From IMG/VR virus record IMGVR_UViG_3300046736_000044, positions 1-39,290 of that record: DNA of 39,290 nucleotides; one strand, written 5' to 3'. Origin of the DNA: a virus. The notes under the pieces were generated by a model. That model saw nothing but the letters and a program-made list of their open reading frames with translations. It was not told the origin of the DNA and ran no database searches. Shown here one piece after another: positions 23,213-28,945 of the stretch. Numbering within the stretch: position 1 is the stretch's first letter; each line of letters starts with the position of its first letter. Both the position numbers and the translations under genes were made by a program.

Positions 23213-23976
23213 CCTACTACAAGGCAACCCGACCGGACGGAACCGATTTCCACACAGGCACCGTGGATTACGGGTCCGCGCTGCTCACCGGTGACCCGCT
23301 CGTCCACCCGACCGCCGGGTCTGAGGATTTCGCCCGGGATGACGCAACTTTCTACTTCTCGGTTGCTACCGTCCCCACGGATTGCACCGGCATGTCGTGG
23401 CCTTGCAGGTTGTTCGAGGTCGAACCAATAGGGGAAACGTGGCAGCCCGATGTCCGGGGACTGCCGAACAAGGTTGCGTGCCTGTCGTTGCGGGTTGTTC
23501 GTGAGCTTGACGCGGTGGATGCGTTCGGGCCGCAGGGTGCGCAACTGCGGGACCTGATCGGGCAGGCCGCGAATGTCACCAAGTCGCAGGCGAGGGAGTT
23601 AGCCGCCGCTCGGGTCGCCGCTCGGGTCGCCGCTGGGGTCGCCGCTTGGGTCGCCGCTGGGGTCGCCGCTCGGGTCGCCGCTTGGGTCGCCGCTCGGGAC
23701 GCCGCTTGGGTCGCCGCTGGGGTCGCCGCTGGGGTCGCCGCTCGGGACGCCGCTTGGGTCGCCGCTGGGGTCGCCGCTGGGGTCGCCGCTCGGGACGCCG
23801 CTTGGGACGCCGCTGGGGTCGCCGCTGGGGTCGCCGCTTGGGACGCCGCTTGGGACGCCGCTCGGTCGCTCAACGTCCGTGACCTCATCAGCGAAACCGG
23901 GTTCACTAAAGCTCATTACGACCTACTGACCGGCCCATGGGCCAGTGTGATGGGAAAGGTCCACCCCAATGACTGA
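23209..23976 (+). CDS. Protein with 22 tandem tetrapeptide (V/D-A-A-R/G/W) repeats
   Basis: A 255-residue protein from ATG 23209. Residues 1 to about 125 are a normal domain resembling phage DUF7666-like proteins: MTYYKATRPDGTDFHTGTVD, FYFSVATVPTDC, RLFEVEPIGETWQPDVRGLP. Bases 23602-23865 then encode 22 consecutive tetrapeptides, xAAx, where position 1 is V or D (once A) and position 4 is R, G or W. The C-terminus (LNVRDLISETGFTKAHYDLL) caps the array. Similar DAAW/DAAR arrays occur in other phage proteins and some immunity-like proteins. The periodicity suggests a regular helical stack; the function is unknown. Confidence 0.75.
   Translation: MTYYKATRPDGTDFHTGTVDYGSALLTGDPLVHPTAGSEDFARDDATFYFSVATVPTDCTGMSWPCRLFEVEPIGETWQPDVRGLPNKVACLSLRVVRELDAVDAFGPQGAQLRDLIGQAANVTKSQARELAAARVAARVAAGVAAWVAAGVAARVAAWVAARDAAWVAAGVAAGVAARDAAWVAAGVAAGVAARDAAWDAAGVAAGVAAWDAAWDAARSLNVRDLISETGFTKAHYDLLTGPWASVMGKVHPND
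23602..23865 (+). repeat. 12-base tandem repeat array, 22 units
   Basis: Unit G(T/A)CGCCGCT(C/G/T)GG. All variation is at two positions: T/A in codon 1 (V or D) and C/G/T in codon 4 (R 7, G 8, W 7 units). A higher-order 48-base unit, DAAW-VAAG-VAAG-VAAR, repeats twice, indicating past slippage or unequal recombination. Confidence 0.95.
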
Positions 23977-24169
23977 CATCGGGCAGGCCGTGACCGTCTC
24001 CGGGCGGCACGGCACCACCGTGAACCACGAGTCCCACGACACGTTCCCAACGCTGGCCGGGAAGTATCACCCGACCCACCCCGGCTGCAGGCAGTGGCAT
24101 CTAGTGCGTTGGGATGATTGGCCCGACGACGAGTGGGTGCCCGCGCACCTGGTGACCGCCGATGCCTGA
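23969..24169 (+). CDS. Small hypothetical protein
   Basis: A 66-residue protein from ATG 23969, overlapping the end of the repeat protein by 8 bases. The N-terminal half is beta-like (GQAVTVSGRHGTTVN), and the C-terminal half has His, Cys and Trp (GKYHPTHPGCRQWHLVRWDD). It could be a small SH3-like or metal-binding fold. It overlaps the following zinc-finger gene by 8 bases. No family is recognised. Confidence 0.6.
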   Translation: MTDIGQAVTVSGRHGTTVNHESHDTFPTLAGKYHPTHPGCRQWHLVRWDDWPDDEWVPAHLVTADA

Positions 24170-24341
24170 CGACCGGCCGGACCTGTACGGGCGACTGAGG
24201 TTCGCGGAGGCCCGCCGGGATGCCCTGACCCGGGTGTGCCCATTCTGTGAGCAACCCGTGGGCGCTGAGTGCCTCAACGCCTATACGGGGGAACCGGTCC
24301 GGCACATCCCCGCGCACCTAGACAGGACGAAACACGCATGA
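24162..24341 (+). CDS. Small zinc-finger protein
   Basis: A 59-residue protein from ATG 24162. The CPFCEQPVGAECLNAYTGEP sequence followed by VRHIPAH has the C-x2-C...C...H spacing of the zinc-binding mini-proteins common in actinophages, preceded by a helix (YGRLRFAEARRDALTRV). Its stop overlaps the cytosine methyltransferase start (ATGA), so the two are translationally coupled. Binding to DNA or to a partner enzyme is plausible but not shown. Confidence 0.68.
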   Translation: MPDDRPDLYGRLRFAEARRDALTRVCPFCEQPVGAECLNAYTGEPVRHIPAHLDRTKHA

Positions 24342-25471
24342 CCGCACCCCGGATAGGTTCCCTGTTCACCGGTTACGGCGGCCTCGATCTAGCGGTGGAG
24401 GCTGTCACCGGTGGGCGAACCGTTTGGGTGTCCGACATCGACCCCGGAGCCCGGAAGATACTCGCCCACAACTGGCCGGACGTCCCGAACCTGGGGGACA
24501 TCACCCGCATTGATTGGGACACTGTCGAACCTGTGGACATCATCACCGGAGGCTCACCCTGCCAAGACCTCAGCCTCGCCGGGAAACGTGGCGGGATGAC
24601 AGTCGGAACCCGTTCCAACCTGTGGGTTTCCATGCGTGAAGCAATCGCGAAACTACGACCCGGCCTTGTGGTTTGGGAAAACGTGAGAGGTGCCTACAGT
24701 GCAACAGCAGATAGCGAAATGGAACACTGCGCGGGATGTGTGGGAGACACCCGAGGTCGCTCCCTGCGGGCACTTGGGCGTGTTCTCGGAGACCTGGCCG
24801 ACCTCGGGTATGACGCGGCATGGCACGGCCTACCGGCTTCCGACGTCGGCGCACCTCATGGCCGATTCCGATGCTTCCTCATCTCGTGGCCTACTACCGA
24901 CCCCGCGAGCGTCGGACGGGGAGAAGGGATCACCGAACCAGCGGGGATCGTCGGGGGATCTAATGCTGGCCCCGGCAGTGCTGGCCTTGCTCCCGACCCC
25001 TACAGCGCGGGATCACAAGGAAGGGAATATGACCCGAGAGTAGGCGGGGGCGAACCTGTCCGATATTCGGTTGCTACTACCCACACCGGAAGCGAAGAAC
25101 TCGCACGCTGGACCCGACCTCGCACGGATCAACAGGGACGGTTCGGGGGGGCACGATCTGGTCACGGCGGTCTATTTGATATCCCCACCGGTTCAATAGC
25201 AGGCCCCGGGTTCTCGTGGGGCGGTTACGGTCCCGCCGTCCACCAGTGGGAAGCAATGACCCGGGACGCACCACCGCCGACGATGGGCGGCCGACGCGGA
25301 TCGCGGCAACTCGCCCCACGGTTCGTGGAATGGATGATGGGACTACCGGACGGGCATGTCACCGGCGTCCCTGGACTTGACCGGGTGGAGCAGTTGCACG
25401 CACTGGGGAACGGTGTTGTCCCCGAGCAGGCCGAAGCCGCGCTAAGGCACCTATTCGAGGCCGTCGCATGA
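24338..25471 (+). CDS. DNA (cytosine-5) methyltransferase
   Basis: A 377-residue protein from ATG 24338. Motif I is SLFTGYGGLD (8-17), the catalytic motif IV is GGSPCQDLS with Cys75, motif VI is WENV (Glu114), motif VIII is GAPHGRFRCFLI (about 171-182), and the C-terminal motif X is LHALGNGVVPEQAEAAL. It would methylate cytosine at C5, most likely as protection against restriction. The variable region between motifs VIII and IX (about residues 185-300) is Gly/Pro-rich. In the same DNA a second frame is open at 24690-25043. It ends in an ATGA overlap with the RusA gene. Confidence 0.92.
   Translation: MTAPRIGSLFTGYGGLDLAVEAVTGGRTVWVSDIDPGARKILAHNWPDVPNLGDITRIDWDTVEPVDIITGGSPCQDLSLAGKRGGMTVGTRSNLWVSMREAIAKLRPGLVVWENVRGAYSATADSEMEHCAGCVGDTRGRSLRALGRVLGDLADLGYDAAWHGLPASDVGAPHGRFRCFLISWPTTDPASVGRGEGITEPAGIVGGSNAGPGSAGLAPDPYSAGSQGREYDPRVGGGEPVRYSVATTHTGSEELARWTRPRTDQQGRFGGARSGHGGLFDIPTGSIAGPGFSWGGYGPAVHQWEAMTRDAPPPTMGGRRGSRQLAPRFVEWMMGLPDGHVTGVPGLDRVEQLHALGNGVVPEQAEAALRHLFEAVA
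24690..25043 (+). CDS. Overlapping reading frame inside the C5 methyltransferase gene
   Basis: A 117-residue frame (GTG 24690, or GTG 24699) in the +1 frame relative to the methyltransferase. Its sequence looks like a real protein type that I recall from actinophage methyltransferase loci: HLGVFSETWPTSGMTRHGTA, YRLPTSA, LLPTPRASDGEKGSPNQRGS, GDLMLAPAVLALLPTPTARD. The same bases encode essential methyltransferase motif VIII. Beyond its TAG (25041-25043) the frame stays meaningful to 25199 (RLLLPTPEAKNSHAGPDLAR, DGSGGHDLVTAV). Ribosome site is weak. Expression is unproven; the alternative is a chance or relic frame. Confidence 0.45.
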   Translation: MPTVQQQIAKWNTARDVWETPEVAPCGHLGVFSETWPTSGMTRHGTAYRLPTSAHLMADSDASSSRGLLPTPRASDGEKGSPNQRGSSGDLMLAPAVLALLPTPTARDHKEGNMTRE

Positions 25472-25968
25472 CGGGCTCTCTGGTGATTCCTGGTGTGCCT
25501 GTGCCGCAGGGATCGAAGAAACCCGGGCGCGTGTTCTACAAGGGTGGGAAGCCGCGGGCGTCGGTGATCGATGACAACGGGCCGACCCTGAAGGCGTGGC
25601 GGAAGGCCGGCGCGAAGGCGATTCTCGAGCAGTACCCGGGGTTGACCGAGTTCGGTCCGCTGATCGGCTGGCATGTTCCGGTGGCTGTGTCGGTGCGGTT
25701 CGTGTTTCCGTACCGGGTTGCTGACCGGGCCGAGATCCGCCGAGCGGACAAGGCCGGTCCGTGCCAGCACGTCATCGGGTGCGTTCACCTGCCGTGGCAC
25801 ACGGTGAAACCCGACTCCGACAAGTGCCTAAGGGCACTCTTTGACGTGCTGACTATCGGGCATGTGTGGGCGGATGATGCGCAGTGCTGCCGGGTGGAGT
25901 TGTTGGCTTATCGGGGGCCGAATCCGATGACGGTTGTTCATTGGGTTCCACTTGACACCCAACACTAA
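25468..25968 (+). CDS. rusA: RusA-family Holliday junction resolvase
   Basis: A 166-residue protein from ATG 25468. The RusA pattern is clear: IPGVPVPQGSKKPGRVFY at the N-terminus and KPDSDKCLRALFDVL then HVWADDAQ. Asp116, Asp118 and Asp137 keep the 2- and 19-residue spacing of the three catalytic aspartates of E. coli RusA (70, 72, 91). RusA cuts four-way junctions symmetrically as a dimer. Here it complements the ERF annealing protein and may clear branched DNA before packaging. The length is a little above the usual 120-140, due to an insertion of about residues 85-110. Confidence 0.92.
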   Translation: MTGSLVIPGVPVPQGSKKPGRVFYKGGKPRASVIDDNGPTLKAWRKAGAKAILEQYPGLTEFGPLIGWHVPVAVSVRFVFPYRVADRAEIRRADKAGPCQHVIGCVHLPWHTVKPDSDKCLRALFDVLTIGHVWADDAQCCRVELLAYRGPNPMTVVHWVPLDTQH

Positions 25969-25987
25969 GACGACTAGTGTTCTTGGT
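25952..25987 (+). promoter_or_regulatory. Early promoter P3 with operator, leaderless transcript
   Basis: -35 TTGACA (25952-25957), 17-base spacer, -10 TAGTGT (25975-25980), ATG seven bases later at 25988. Inverted repeat AACACTA (25961-25967) / TAGTGTT (25975-25981) corresponds to the P1/P2 operator with one internal mismatch. The -35 overlaps the end of the RusA gene. Confidence 0.85.
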
Positions 25988-26122
25988 ATGAGCACACAGG
26001 AACTCGCCAAGGCCCGCTACAACTGCCGCGTTGCGCAACTCACCGGCGAAATGGTGACCGAAGGGTGGGACCGCAAGACCGCGGCCGCCATAGCCCGGGA
26101 GTTCGCCAAGCACGGCGCATAG
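25988..26122 (+). CDS. 44-residue helical protein from a leaderless transcript
   Basis: ATG 25988 lies seven bases after the P3 -10, where transcription should start, and no ribosome site precedes it. The protein (STQELAKARYNCRVAQLTGE, GWDRKTAAAIAREFAKHGA) is basic and helical and may be a small DNA- or protein-binding factor. Its placement directly behind a strong controlled promoter parallels the HTH gene at 18001. No family is recognised. Confidence 0.68.
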   Translation: MSTQELAKARYNCRVAQLTGEMVTEGWDRKTAAAIAREFAKHGA

Positions 26123-26139
26123 CGATTCACCTGCACAAA

Positions 26140-26150
26140 CACCCGACCAA
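26140..26150 (+). promoter_or_regulatory. Start-associated repeat CACCCGACCAA, copy 4
   Basis: Exact copy in the 43-base gap before ATG 26166; followed by CCGAAGGAAAACACC, which includes the ribosome site. Confidence 0.75.
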
Positions 26151-26165
26151 CCGAAGGAAAACACC

Positions 26166-26531
26166 ATGAGGATTCAGCACACCGCAGCTTGCGAACAGAA
26201 CACGATGGGCCGGGCCGTGGCCCTGTTCCGGGAAAGCATCGCGGACGGCTACAACTACGATCTGACCGGGCTGCGCCCGGATGGTCACGCCGAGTCCGCG
26301 CGGGATCTCAACCCGGTGCATCTTTTCGCCCACCTGGACCAGATAGTCGAAAAGATGCACCGGTTCGACTCGTGTGATTGCGCGAAGCTCGCGCTCGGGC
26401 GCTGCCAGACGGAACTCACCCGGTTACGGCAGGCGCAGCGCCACGCATTCAGCGCTGACAGGCTCGGCCCGATCGCTGACTACACCGCCGTCCGGGACGA
26501 ACTCCGCGCGTACATCGCCGGCACACGCTGA
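26166..26531 (+). CDS. Hypothetical helical protein
   Basis: A 121-residue protein from ATG 26166 with GAAGGAAA as ribosome site. It is largely helical: NTMGRAVALFRESIADGYNY, HLFAHLDQIVEKMHRFDSCD, CAKLALGRCQTELTRLRQAQ. Cys at CDC and GRC could pair or bind metal. It overlaps the next gene by one base (TGATG). I recognise no family; the context is early, second gene of the P3 transcript. Confidence 0.65.
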   Translation: MRIQHTAACEQNTMGRAVALFRESIADGYNYDLTGLRPDGHAESARDLNPVHLFAHLDQIVEKMHRFDSCDCAKLALGRCQTELTRLRQAQRHAFSADRLGPIADYTAVRDELRAYIAGTR

Positions 26532-26710
26532 TGTACGACTACGACGAGTCAGACGCAGCCGCGGAGGGCACGCAGTTCGACCCGCGTGCGGACGGAGACC
26601 CGCGCGGATGGTCCGATGACCGGGCGAACGACATTGACCTATCTGGTGGCGGGGCTGTGTGGTGCCCTGCTCACGAGGCATGGGAGGCACGCGCCGTGAT
26701 GTGCCCATGA
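26531..26710 (+). CDS. Small acidic protein
   Basis: A 59-residue protein from ATG 26531, overlapping the previous stop by one base and the next start by four (ATGA). It is strongly acidic (YDYDESDAAAEGTQFDPRAD, GWSDDRANDIDLS) with a C-terminal CPAHEAWEARAVMCP segment whose two cysteines and histidine might bind metal. Acidic early proteins can mimic DNA, but nothing specific supports that here. Confidence 0.55.
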   Translation: MYDYDESDAAAEGTQFDPRADGDPRGWSDDRANDIDLSGGGAVWCPAHEAWEARAVMCP

Positions 26711-27111
26711 GCACCCTCACAGCCGCTTACCGGGTCGTTGACCACCGGGACGGGGGTGTGTGCGTCTGGTGTGGCAACAGGGCCGCCGAGCACCACCACC
26801 GGTACCGGCGCGGTATGGGCGGATCATCCGACCCGCAGATCAACGACCCACGGAACCTACTCAGTGCGTGCGCGTTCCACCACCGGCTCACAGAGTCGCA
26901 ACGCACCGTGGCGCGGGACATCACCGGCTGGTGCGTCCCAACACTCGGGCAGGCGTTCACAACCCCGGTGCTCACCCTTTGGGGGTGGCGACTACCCACA
27001 GCCGGCGGCACCTGGCTACCTATCGGACCGAAGTACACCGCGACATCGTGCGCTGAGGCTGAACAACTAGCCCGACGGCTCGGGCTCATCACCGAAGGGG
27101 ACGACCAGTGA
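26707..27111 (+). CDS. HNH endonuclease-like protein
   Basis: A 134-residue protein from ATG 26707. The HNH core is visible: GGVCVWCGNRAAEHHHRYRR (Cys19, Cys22, His29-31), GMGGSSDPQINDPRNLLSAC (Asn50, Cys55) and AFHHR (His58-59), a beta-beta-alpha metal fold with structural zinc cysteines. Phages use HNH enzymes for packaging or as free-standing nucleases; this one is about 5 kb before the large terminase rather than adjacent, so a packaging role is open. The second half is a separate Trp/Gly-rich region with a final helix. Confidence 0.82.
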   Translation: MSTLTAAYRVVDHRDGGVCVWCGNRAAEHHHRYRRGMGGSSDPQINDPRNLLSACAFHHRLTESQRTVARDITGWCVPTLGQAFTTPVLTLWGWRLPTAGGTWLPIGPKYTATSCAEAEQLARRLGLITEGDDQ

Positions 27112-27224
27112 GAACAATCAAGCAATGGTGGCAGGACCGGAAAGCGAAGCGGGCACGCTTTGACCGGGTGTGCTCGGATCTTGATGAGGCGATCGACCGG
27201 GACTACCCGCGGCCAGCGCAGTGA
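27108..27224 (+). CDS. 38-residue basic protein
   Basis: GTG 27108 overlaps the HNH stop (GTGA). The peptide (RTIKQWWQDRKAKRARFDR, VCSDLDEAIDRDYPRPAQ) has a basic, aromatic N-terminal helix and an acidic end. The stop overlaps the next start in the same GTGA manner, so it fits into the coupled series. It is short, but the tight coupling on both sides supports it. Confidence 0.5.
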   Translation: MRTIKQWWQDRKAKRARFDRVCSDLDEAIDRDYPRPAQ

Positions 27225-27430
27225 GCGCCACCAACCGGAAAACACCGGAACCACTCACCCACCTAATCCGACGCATCGTCACGGACTGCCGCGCCGTAGG
27301 ACAACCATGCACACCCACCCTGCTAGCCGACGCCATCGCCGCCGCCGGCTGGCACCACGACCAGGCACCCGTCCACCCCAACGGCTCACACGACCGTGTG
27401 AGCGCCACCAATGGAAGGAACACCGAATGA
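27221..27430 (+). CDS. Small hypothetical protein
   Basis: A 69-residue protein from GTG 27221 (GTGA overlap). The centre (LTHLIRRIVTDCRAVG, PCTPTLLADAIAAAGW) is helical and may be a winged-helix-like or three-helix fold, with a polar, probably flexible tail (SHDRVSATNGRNTE). The phrase SATNRK at the start and SATNGRN at the end come from a short duplicated DNA segment (GTGAGCGCCACCAA). It overlaps the secreted protein gene by four bases (ATGA). Confidence 0.58.
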   Translation: MSATNRKTPEPLTHLIRRIVTDCRAVGQPCTPTLLADAIAAAGWHHDQAPVHPNGSHDRVSATNGRNTE

Positions 27431-27645
27431 CCCGCAGGATCAAAGGCACCCTGACCGCAATGGCGCTCACCCTGACCGCGATCGTCGCACCCGTAGCGGT
27501 CGCACCCGCAGCACACGCCGACCCCTGGCAATACGCCTGCTGGCTCAACACACCACACAACGGCAGCGGCCAGTGGTTCTACATGAACGCCAGCATTTAC
27601 CGGCTGTTCGTGGCGCAGGGGAAACTCTGCCGCGAGTTCCACTAA
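27427..27645 (+). CDS. Secreted mini-protein with Sec signal peptide
   Basis: A 72-residue protein from ATG 27427. Residues 1-31 form a textbook signal peptide: basic start (MTRRIKGT), hydrophobic core (LTAMALTLTAIVAPVAVAP) and AHA before the mature DPWQY, a signal peptidase I site. The mature part has about 41 residues with two cysteines (YACWLN, GKLCREFH) that could form one disulfide, and many aromatic residues. A phage protein exported during infection could block superinfection or alter the envelope; that is inference. It ends the local operon, followed by a strong hairpin. Confidence 0.8.
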   Translation: MTRRIKGTLTAMALTLTAIVAPVAVAPAAHADPWQYACWLNTPHNGSGQWFYMNASIYRLFVAQGKLCREFH

Positions 27646-27652
27646 CCAGACC

Positions 27653-27694
27653 CGCACCGGCCCGAGCGGACCACAGACCTCTCGGGCCGGTGCG
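27653..27694 (+). terminator. Strong 14-bp hairpin, no U-tract
   Basis: Perfect arms CGCACCGGCCCGAG (27653-27666) and CTCGGGCCGGTGCG (27681-27694), loop of 14 bases. It lies 8 bases after the secreted-protein stop. It is the strongest terminator-like structure in the window despite the missing T-run. Confidence 0.8.
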
Positions 27695-27715
27695 CAACCA
27701 ACCGAACGGTAACCA

Positions 27716-27832
27716 GTGAAGATCTACATAGACACCCACGACTGGTGGATCGGGTACTACCGGGGCGACACACACAACTACGTGTGCCCACTACCGTGCC
27801 TAGTCATCCGATGGGCACGCAGACCCGCCTAG
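27716..27832 (+). CDS. 38-residue aromatic protein
   Basis: GTG 27716 begins a short frame (MKIYIDTHDWWIGYYRGDTH, NYVCPLPCLVIRWARRPA) with a striking Trp/Tyr content and two cysteines in CPLPC. The ribosome site is weak. It resembles small conserved actinophage proteins of the IYIDTHDWWIGYYRG type that I recall from early regions, but I cannot name a function. It stands alone between the hairpin and the small-terminase-like gene. Confidence 0.55.
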   Translation: MKIYIDTHDWWIGYYRGDTHNYVCPLPCLVIRWARRPA

Positions 27833-27835
27833 CAT
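27830..27835 (+). promoter_or_regulatory. Weak candidate -10 (TAGCAT) before the packaging region
   Basis: TAGCAT fits TANNNT and resembles TAGCGT of the late-type sites, in the context CCGCCTAGCATGAG. No operator arm and no -35 are visible. The following gene has its own ribosome site. Confidence 0.25.
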
Positions 27836-27868
27836 GAGTCGGTATCCGACAACAAAGGAGCCGACGAG

Positions 27869-28354
27869 ATGGCGCGAGGCGCAGCGAACCCCAATCATCC
27901 GCACCGGCTCACGGCTGCAGCGAAACAGGCTCGGGCGCTTGAACTCCGCGTGTTGGGGTGGACGATGCAGGACATAGCGAGGGAGCTTGGTTACCGGTCG
28001 CACGCGTCTGTGTCGGAGGGAATCACCCTTGCGTTGCAGCGCAGGGAGAAGCCGGCCGCGGACGAGCTCGCCCGGATTCATATGGAGCGGTTGGAGATGG
28101 CCGCGCGTGCGGTGATGAAGCGCATCTCTGCTGATCAGGACGCCGGTTCGGGGAGGCTGTCGGCGGGGCAACTGTCGAAGCACACACTCAGCTTGACCCG
28201 GATTCTGGCGGCGCAAGCGAAGTATGTGGATGTGTATTCGGAGGGTCAGGGCCTCGGCCCGGTGGTGTCCCTGCTGGAGCAACTGTTGTCGACGCCGCCG
28301 GCTGGTGCTGACCCGGATGACCCGATGCTGATGGACACGGATTCACCCGCGTAG
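27869..28354 (+). CDS. HTH protein, probable small terminase subunit
   Basis: A 161-residue protein from ATG 27869 with AAAGGAG about 9 bases upstream. The N-terminal helix-turn-helix (ALELRVLGWTMQDIARELGY, RSHASVSEGITLALQRR) followed by PAADELARIHMERLEMAARA has the layout of actinophage small terminase subunits, which recognise phage DNA and feed it to the large subunit. A further helical region (HTLSLTRILAAQAKYVDVYS) may serve oligomerisation. The large subunit lies 3.8 kb downstream on the same strand, an uncommon separation, so a plain transcription factor remains the alternative. Confidence 0.62.
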   Translation: MARGAANPNHPHRLTAAAKQARALELRVLGWTMQDIARELGYRSHASVSEGITLALQRREKPAADELARIHMERLEMAARAVMKRISADQDAGSGRLSAGQLSKHTLSLTRILAAQAKYVDVYSEGQGLGPVVSLLEQLLSTPPAGADPDDPMLMDTDSPA

Positions 28355-28387
28355 GCGAACGAGCACACCTAAACGCAGTGCGTGCGA

Positions 28388-28393
28388 TACGCT
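28388..28393 (+). promoter_or_regulatory. Candidate -10 (TACGCT) for a leaderless transcript
   Basis: TACGCT lies 6 bases before ATG 28400, overlapping a small inverted repeat GCGT-GCGAT-ACGC (28380-28392). No good -35 is seen. The geometry matches the leaderless promoters at 17966 and 25952. Confidence 0.35.
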
Positions 28394-28399
28394 TACGCC

Positions 28400-28561
28400 A
28401 TGACTGACGAGAAGAAACCACCCCGAGCGACGATCACGTTTCGGCTATCGCCGACCGTGACTCAATGGATTGACGACCTCGCCGCGACGGAGAACCGCAC
28501 ACGCTCGCAGATGCTCCGGGTCCTGGTGTCCGAGGCAATCACCGCCCGGACGAAACGATGA
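28400..28561 (+). CDS. Ribbon-helix-helix DNA-binding protein
   Basis: A 53-residue protein from ATG 28400. The beta strand RATITFRLSPTVTQWIDDLA and the two helices ATENRTRSQMLRVLVSEAI make a typical Arc/MetJ/CopG-type fold, which binds palindromic operators as dimers. There is no ribosome site, and a -10-like TACGCT sits 6 bases before the start, so the mRNA may be leaderless. A palindromic promoter at 28647-28681 immediately downstream is a natural candidate target. An alternative is regulation of terminase-region genes. Confidence 0.78.
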   Translation: MTDEKKPPRATITFRLSPTVTQWIDDLAATENRTRSQMLRVLVSEAITARTKR

Positions 28562-28681
28562 TGCCGCGTTGCTTGTCCGCCGATGGGCTGGTGTATTTCG
28601 TTCTTGACGCCACGCGGAACGATCAGCGGGTAAATGTTCTAACCACTTGCGTTGTGACCCGTATGGGGTACATTGGTACCC
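28562..28681. other. 120-base intergenic region holding promoter P8
   Basis: No convincing gene: the frame opened by ATG 28561 has no ribosome site and overlaps the next gene. The right end carries the palindromic promoter described separately. Confidence 0.5.
28647..28681 (+). promoter_or_regulatory. Promoter with distinct palindrome GGGTAC-N4-GTACCC, leaderless
   Basis: -35 TTGCGT (28647-28652) in the context CCACTTG shared with P1-P3, 16-base spacer, -10 TACATT (28669-28674). A perfect inverted repeat GGGTAC-ATTG-GTACCC (28666-28681) covers the -10 and ends directly before ATG 28682. It is a different operator from CACTAG-N5-CTAGTG. Confidence 0.75.
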
Positions 28682-28864
28682 ATGGAAGAGACGTTGATCA
28701 GACGGGCGAAACACTCGCCCGGTTGGCAGGACTGGTCGCGTCGGATGGCGGCCCTGGAGCAGACGGACACGGAGCGTCTGGCGCGCATCCTGGCGGTGTT
28801 CATCGACCCGCCTGAACTGTCCGAAGCTGTGGGTGCGGTGAAGGCCGCAGGGTTCCACCGGTAG
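28682..28864 (+). CDS. 60-residue helical protein from a leaderless transcript
   Basis: ATG 28682 follows the -10 TACATT by seven bases and directly abuts the GGGTAC palindrome; no ribosome site is present. The protein (EETLIRRAKHSPGWQDWSRR, MAALEQTDTERLARILAVFI, LSEAVGAVKAAGFHR) is helical and charged. A longer version from TTG 28673 is possible but would begin inside the palindrome. Family unknown. Its tight control suggests a regulator or early effector. Confidence 0.65.
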   Translation: MEETLIRRAKHSPGWQDWSRRMAALEQTDTERLARILAVFIDPPELSEAVGAVKAAGFHR

Positions 28865-28945
28865 AACGAACGGGCCGCGGTCGACCACCTACGGGGGCGA
28901 TGGGGATAGCAACGCGGGGCGTCGAGGGTAACGGCGCACTTATCT

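Noticed and set aside
23602-23865. CRISPR array
   Set aside because: Units are 12 bases, contiguous and coding, with no spacers. No CRISPR-like array was found elsewhere.
23599-23916. Minus-strand frame with DPSG/VPSG repeats
   Set aside because: It is the reverse reading of the 12-base repeat array; it has no start signal and the plus-strand frame has a normal flanking domain.
26707-27111. HNH protein as part of a restriction system with the C5 methyltransferase
   Set aside because: The genes are 1.2 kb apart with RusA and small genes between, and the HNH core is of the small phage type with no target-recognition domain.
28561-28815. 85-codon frame starting MMPRCLSADG
   Set aside because: It has no ribosome site, runs through the palindromic promoter and overlaps the better supported gene at 28682 in another frame.
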